Shown here: positions 6,509 through 7,501 of the stretch, one piece after another | Layout: each line of letters opens with the position of its first letter | How positions within the stretch are numbered: the first letter of the stretch is position 1 | DNA from: Lentisphaerota bacterium | GTDB taxonomy: Bacteria; Verrucomicrobiota; Kiritimatiellia; RFP12; UBA3636 | DNA length: 7,501 nucleotides | Direction of reading: 5' to 3' | Assembly: GCA_012511845.1 (NCBI GenBank) | Contig: JAAZFF010000414.1 | Coordinates: forward strand, 1 to 7,501 | Notes under the pieces: model-generated | Told to the model about the DNA's origin: nothing | The model's database searches: none | What the model saw: only the letters and a program-made list of their open reading frames with translations | Position numbers and translations under genes: made by a program

Positions 6509-6927
6509 TGCAACACCCGACTGTGCTTTGTTGTTAGCGATACTGTCCCCTGCCCTCCCGTTAATTCAGCCCATTTCAACTCTACTGTTATAATTTTAAT
6601 ATCATTTATCGGAACGCCTCTCGTCACAGTATAGCGGGCTTCTTCCCTGAACTCTTCATCCATGGTTATACTCTCTGGTATCCTTTTATTACCCGCTATG
6701 GCAAGACGTGAATCATTAAACGGCATCGCCCGAAACTGCTCCATAACACCTCTCCCGGTGTGTATGCATGCCAAACGCTTTTCCATGGAGTAAGCCGTAC
6801 GGCGGACATAAGATAAGGAGTGGGTAAGTGCTGCCAACACTACCAAAAGTAGCACAGATGAAACAACCACCTCAATAAGCGTGAAGCCACCCCTCACCAA
6901 ACCGAAATCTTTTTCGGAACCAAACAC
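6505..6927 (-). CDS. PilV/PulI-like minor prepilin
   Basis: A 140-aa prepilin-like protein and the first gene of the operon. It has the classic class III signal: a 14-residue basic leader ending RGG, then FTLIEVVVSSVLLLVVLAAL. The peptidase would cut after Gly14, Phe15 becomes +1, and Glu19 is the +5 residue needed for methylation and assembly. A short globular domain follows, with ARYTVTRGVPINDIKIITVELKW in the middle (residues ~97-119), a strand pattern known from PilV/GspI-type minor pilins. The start is GTG 6927, with a strong ribosome site GAGGAG (6941-6936) 8 nt upstream. It overlaps the PilW-like gene by 4 nt. The small size and first position ahead of J- and X-type genes favour PilV/GspI; it is not the major pilin. 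Confidence 0.87.
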   Translation of the reverse strand: MFGSEKDFGLVRGGFTLIEVVVSSVLLLVVLAALTHSLSYVRRTAYSMEKRLACIHTGRGVMEQFRAMPFNDSRLAIAGNKRIPESITMDEEFREEARYTVTRGVPINDIKIITVELKWAELTGGQGTVSLTTKHSRVLH

Positions 6928-7010
6928 TATAATTTCTCCTCAAACATCAGAAAAACACCCGAAATTCAGACAACATGCAAACTCATCGTATATAACCACG
7001 ACTGTAAAAT

Positions 7011-7028
7011 AAGCAAAAATTATGCCAG
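7011..7028 (-). promoter_or_regulatory. Sigma54 (-24/-12) promoter of the pilin operon
   Basis: On the minus strand CTGGCATAATTTTTGCTT fits YTGGCACG-N4-TTGCW except CG replaced by TA. The GG (7026-7025) and GC (7014-7013) are exactly 10 nt apart. The start is predicted near 7001, leaving a leader of about 74 nt before GTG 6927. Pilin genes under RpoN are well established (pilA with PilR in Pseudomonas). A weak sigma70 reading (TTGCTT-N16-TATATA) is also possible. No GACAATATGTC copy lies upstream. Confidence 0.6.
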
Positions 7029-7065
7029 AAAACATCAATTCTGCAACTAAATTGGAAGTTACTCG

Positions 7066-7320
7066 TAATCGGGTAGAGCAGCACCCGGAAAGCCGAGCCC
7101 GACAAGCCGGGTCAAGCCGCAAACCGCCGTGGATGCCGGGCTGTCAGGCACGTCAGACTCAAAATTCCGAGTCCGGAGTCCTGAGTCCAAGGTCAAAAAG
7201 CGACTAATGGGCGTCATGGCGTCAAATACCGTCTGCGGTTTGCGACTTGTCTCAGCGTACCTGGTGGACAGCTCTGGGAGCCGTCCCTACCCGATCACGG
7301 TAGCGATTCCGATAACTATG
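7066..7320. other. GC-rich, repeat-dense intergenic block of unknown role
   Basis: This block is visibly more GC-rich than the AT-rich DNA on both sides and no convincing protein is read from it. It holds an imperfect 15-bp inverted repeat (7113-7127 with 7235-7249, one mismatch), small hairpins such as CGGGT/ACCCG (7070-7074, 7083-7087) and CCCG/CGGG (7098-7101, 7108-7111), three head-to-tail GAGTCC-N units near 7168-7188, and the doublet GGCGTCA-TGGCGTCA near 7210-7224. It could be a structured RNA, a small non-autonomous element, or a family of dispersed intergenic repeats; the sequence alone cannot decide. Confidence 0.5.
7113..7249. repeat. Imperfect 15-bp inverted repeat enclosing about 107 bp
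   Basis: The left arm CAAGCCGCAAACCGC (7113-7127) pairs with GCGGTTTGCGACTTG (7235-7249), 14 of 15 positions, including a perfect 10-bp core. The spacing is too large for a terminator. It would suit the basal stem of a folded RNA or the ends of a small mobile element. Confidence 0.55.
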
Positions 7321-7375
7321 CCATAATTAGAATTGCTCGAAAACGGCTGTTTGAACTTCACTTAATACATTTAAA

Positions 7376-7403
7376 TTGTTACAATTTATGCTGTATTTAT
7401 GTA
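7376..7403 (+). promoter_or_regulatory. Weak sigma70-like promoter candidate for the ABC ATPase gene
   Basis: TTGTTA (7376-7381) and TATGTA (7398-7403) are 16 nt apart, about 30 bp before the gene start. The region is very AT-rich, so this could be chance. Confidence 0.25.
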
Positions 7404-7433
7404 TTTTTGTAATTTTAACAGGGTAATATAGGT

Positions 7434-7501
7434 ATGGCTGTCTCTATCTCCATCCGGAACTTGATTAAGCGCTTCGACTCTACAACAGTACTCGACAAAG
7501 T
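7434..7501 (+). CDS. ABC transporter ATP-binding protein, N-terminal fragment
   Basis: Only the first 22 codons are inside the window. They read MAVSISIRNLIKRFDSTTVL followed by DK and a partial codon for V. This is the standard opening of ABC ATPase subunits: a beta-strand, the aromatic residue of 'K.F' (Phe14) that stacks on the adenine of ATP, and the 'VLD.V' turn leading to the Walker A strand. Walker A itself lies beyond the edge, so substrate and subfamily cannot be told. The ribosome site is poor: AGGG lies about 10 nt before ATG 7434 and GGT touches it. It is transcribed away from the pilin operon. Confidence 0.72.
   Translation, partial: MAVSISIRNLIKRFDSTTVLDK

Noticed and set aside
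6940..7326. Short open frames in the intergenic region (60-65 codons, both strands)
   Set aside because: Low-complexity, Arg/Ser-rich products without ribosome sites, lying over the promoter and the GC-rich repeat block.

Overview
The window looks like a chromosomal segment of a PVC-superphylum bacterium, most likely Kiritimatiellota, Lentisphaerota or Verrucomicrobiota. This rests on protein style, not on a marker gene. The clues are a Gfo/Idh/MocA oxidoreductase fused to an aldo/keto reductase; a secreted RCC1-repeat protein ending in a DxDGDG...NxxE loop and a 'WxSVxxKxYxVER...FYRIR' tail; and a minor-pilin protein resembling DUF4900/PilX proteins. The phylum assignment is an inference.

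Layout, left to right. (1) Positions 1-1366, minus strand: the first 455 codons of a two-domain dehydrogenase whose 3' end lies outside the window. (2) 1367-1746: a divergent control region. It holds a possible sigma70-type promoter for the dehydrogenase and a near-perfect sigma54 (-24/-12) promoter for the rightward operon. Two identical 11-bp partial palindromes lie about 97 and 117 bp upstream of the predicted sigma54 start, and three helically phased T-tracts lie between them and the promoter. (3) 1747-2578, plus strand: two tandem, dissimilar small heat-shock proteins (Hsp20), ended by a strong 15-bp hairpin terminator at 2607-2640. (4) 2645-6927, minus strand: a tightly packed five-gene operon. 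In order of transcription it encodes a PilV/PulI-like prepilin, a PilW/PulJ-like prepilin, a PilX-like protein, a small acidic lipoprotein, and a secreted seven-bladed RCC1 propeller nested inside an Ig-like domain. The propeller gene is frameshifted at a run of eight G (C on the coding strand). (5) 6928-7433: intergenic, with a second GG-N10-GC sigma54-type promoter for the pilin operon (7011-7028) and an unexplained GC-rich, repeat-dense block (about 7066-7320). (6) 7434-7501, plus strand: the first 22 codons of a probable ABC transporter ATPase.

How the parts may work together: the minus operon reads as a minor (pseudo)pilin priming complex plus a lipoprotein plus an exported beta-propeller with a calcium-type loop. 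The propeller sits where Gammaproteobacteria place PilY1, the calcium-binding propeller at the pilus tip, straight after pilV-pilW-pilX. No PilY1 homologue is visible here. The hypothesis is that an unrelated RCC1 propeller serves as the tip or cargo protein. Both the pilin operon and the Hsp20 operon carry sigma54-type promoters, so RpoN and enhancer-binding activators may control both pilus and protein-stress functions at this locus.
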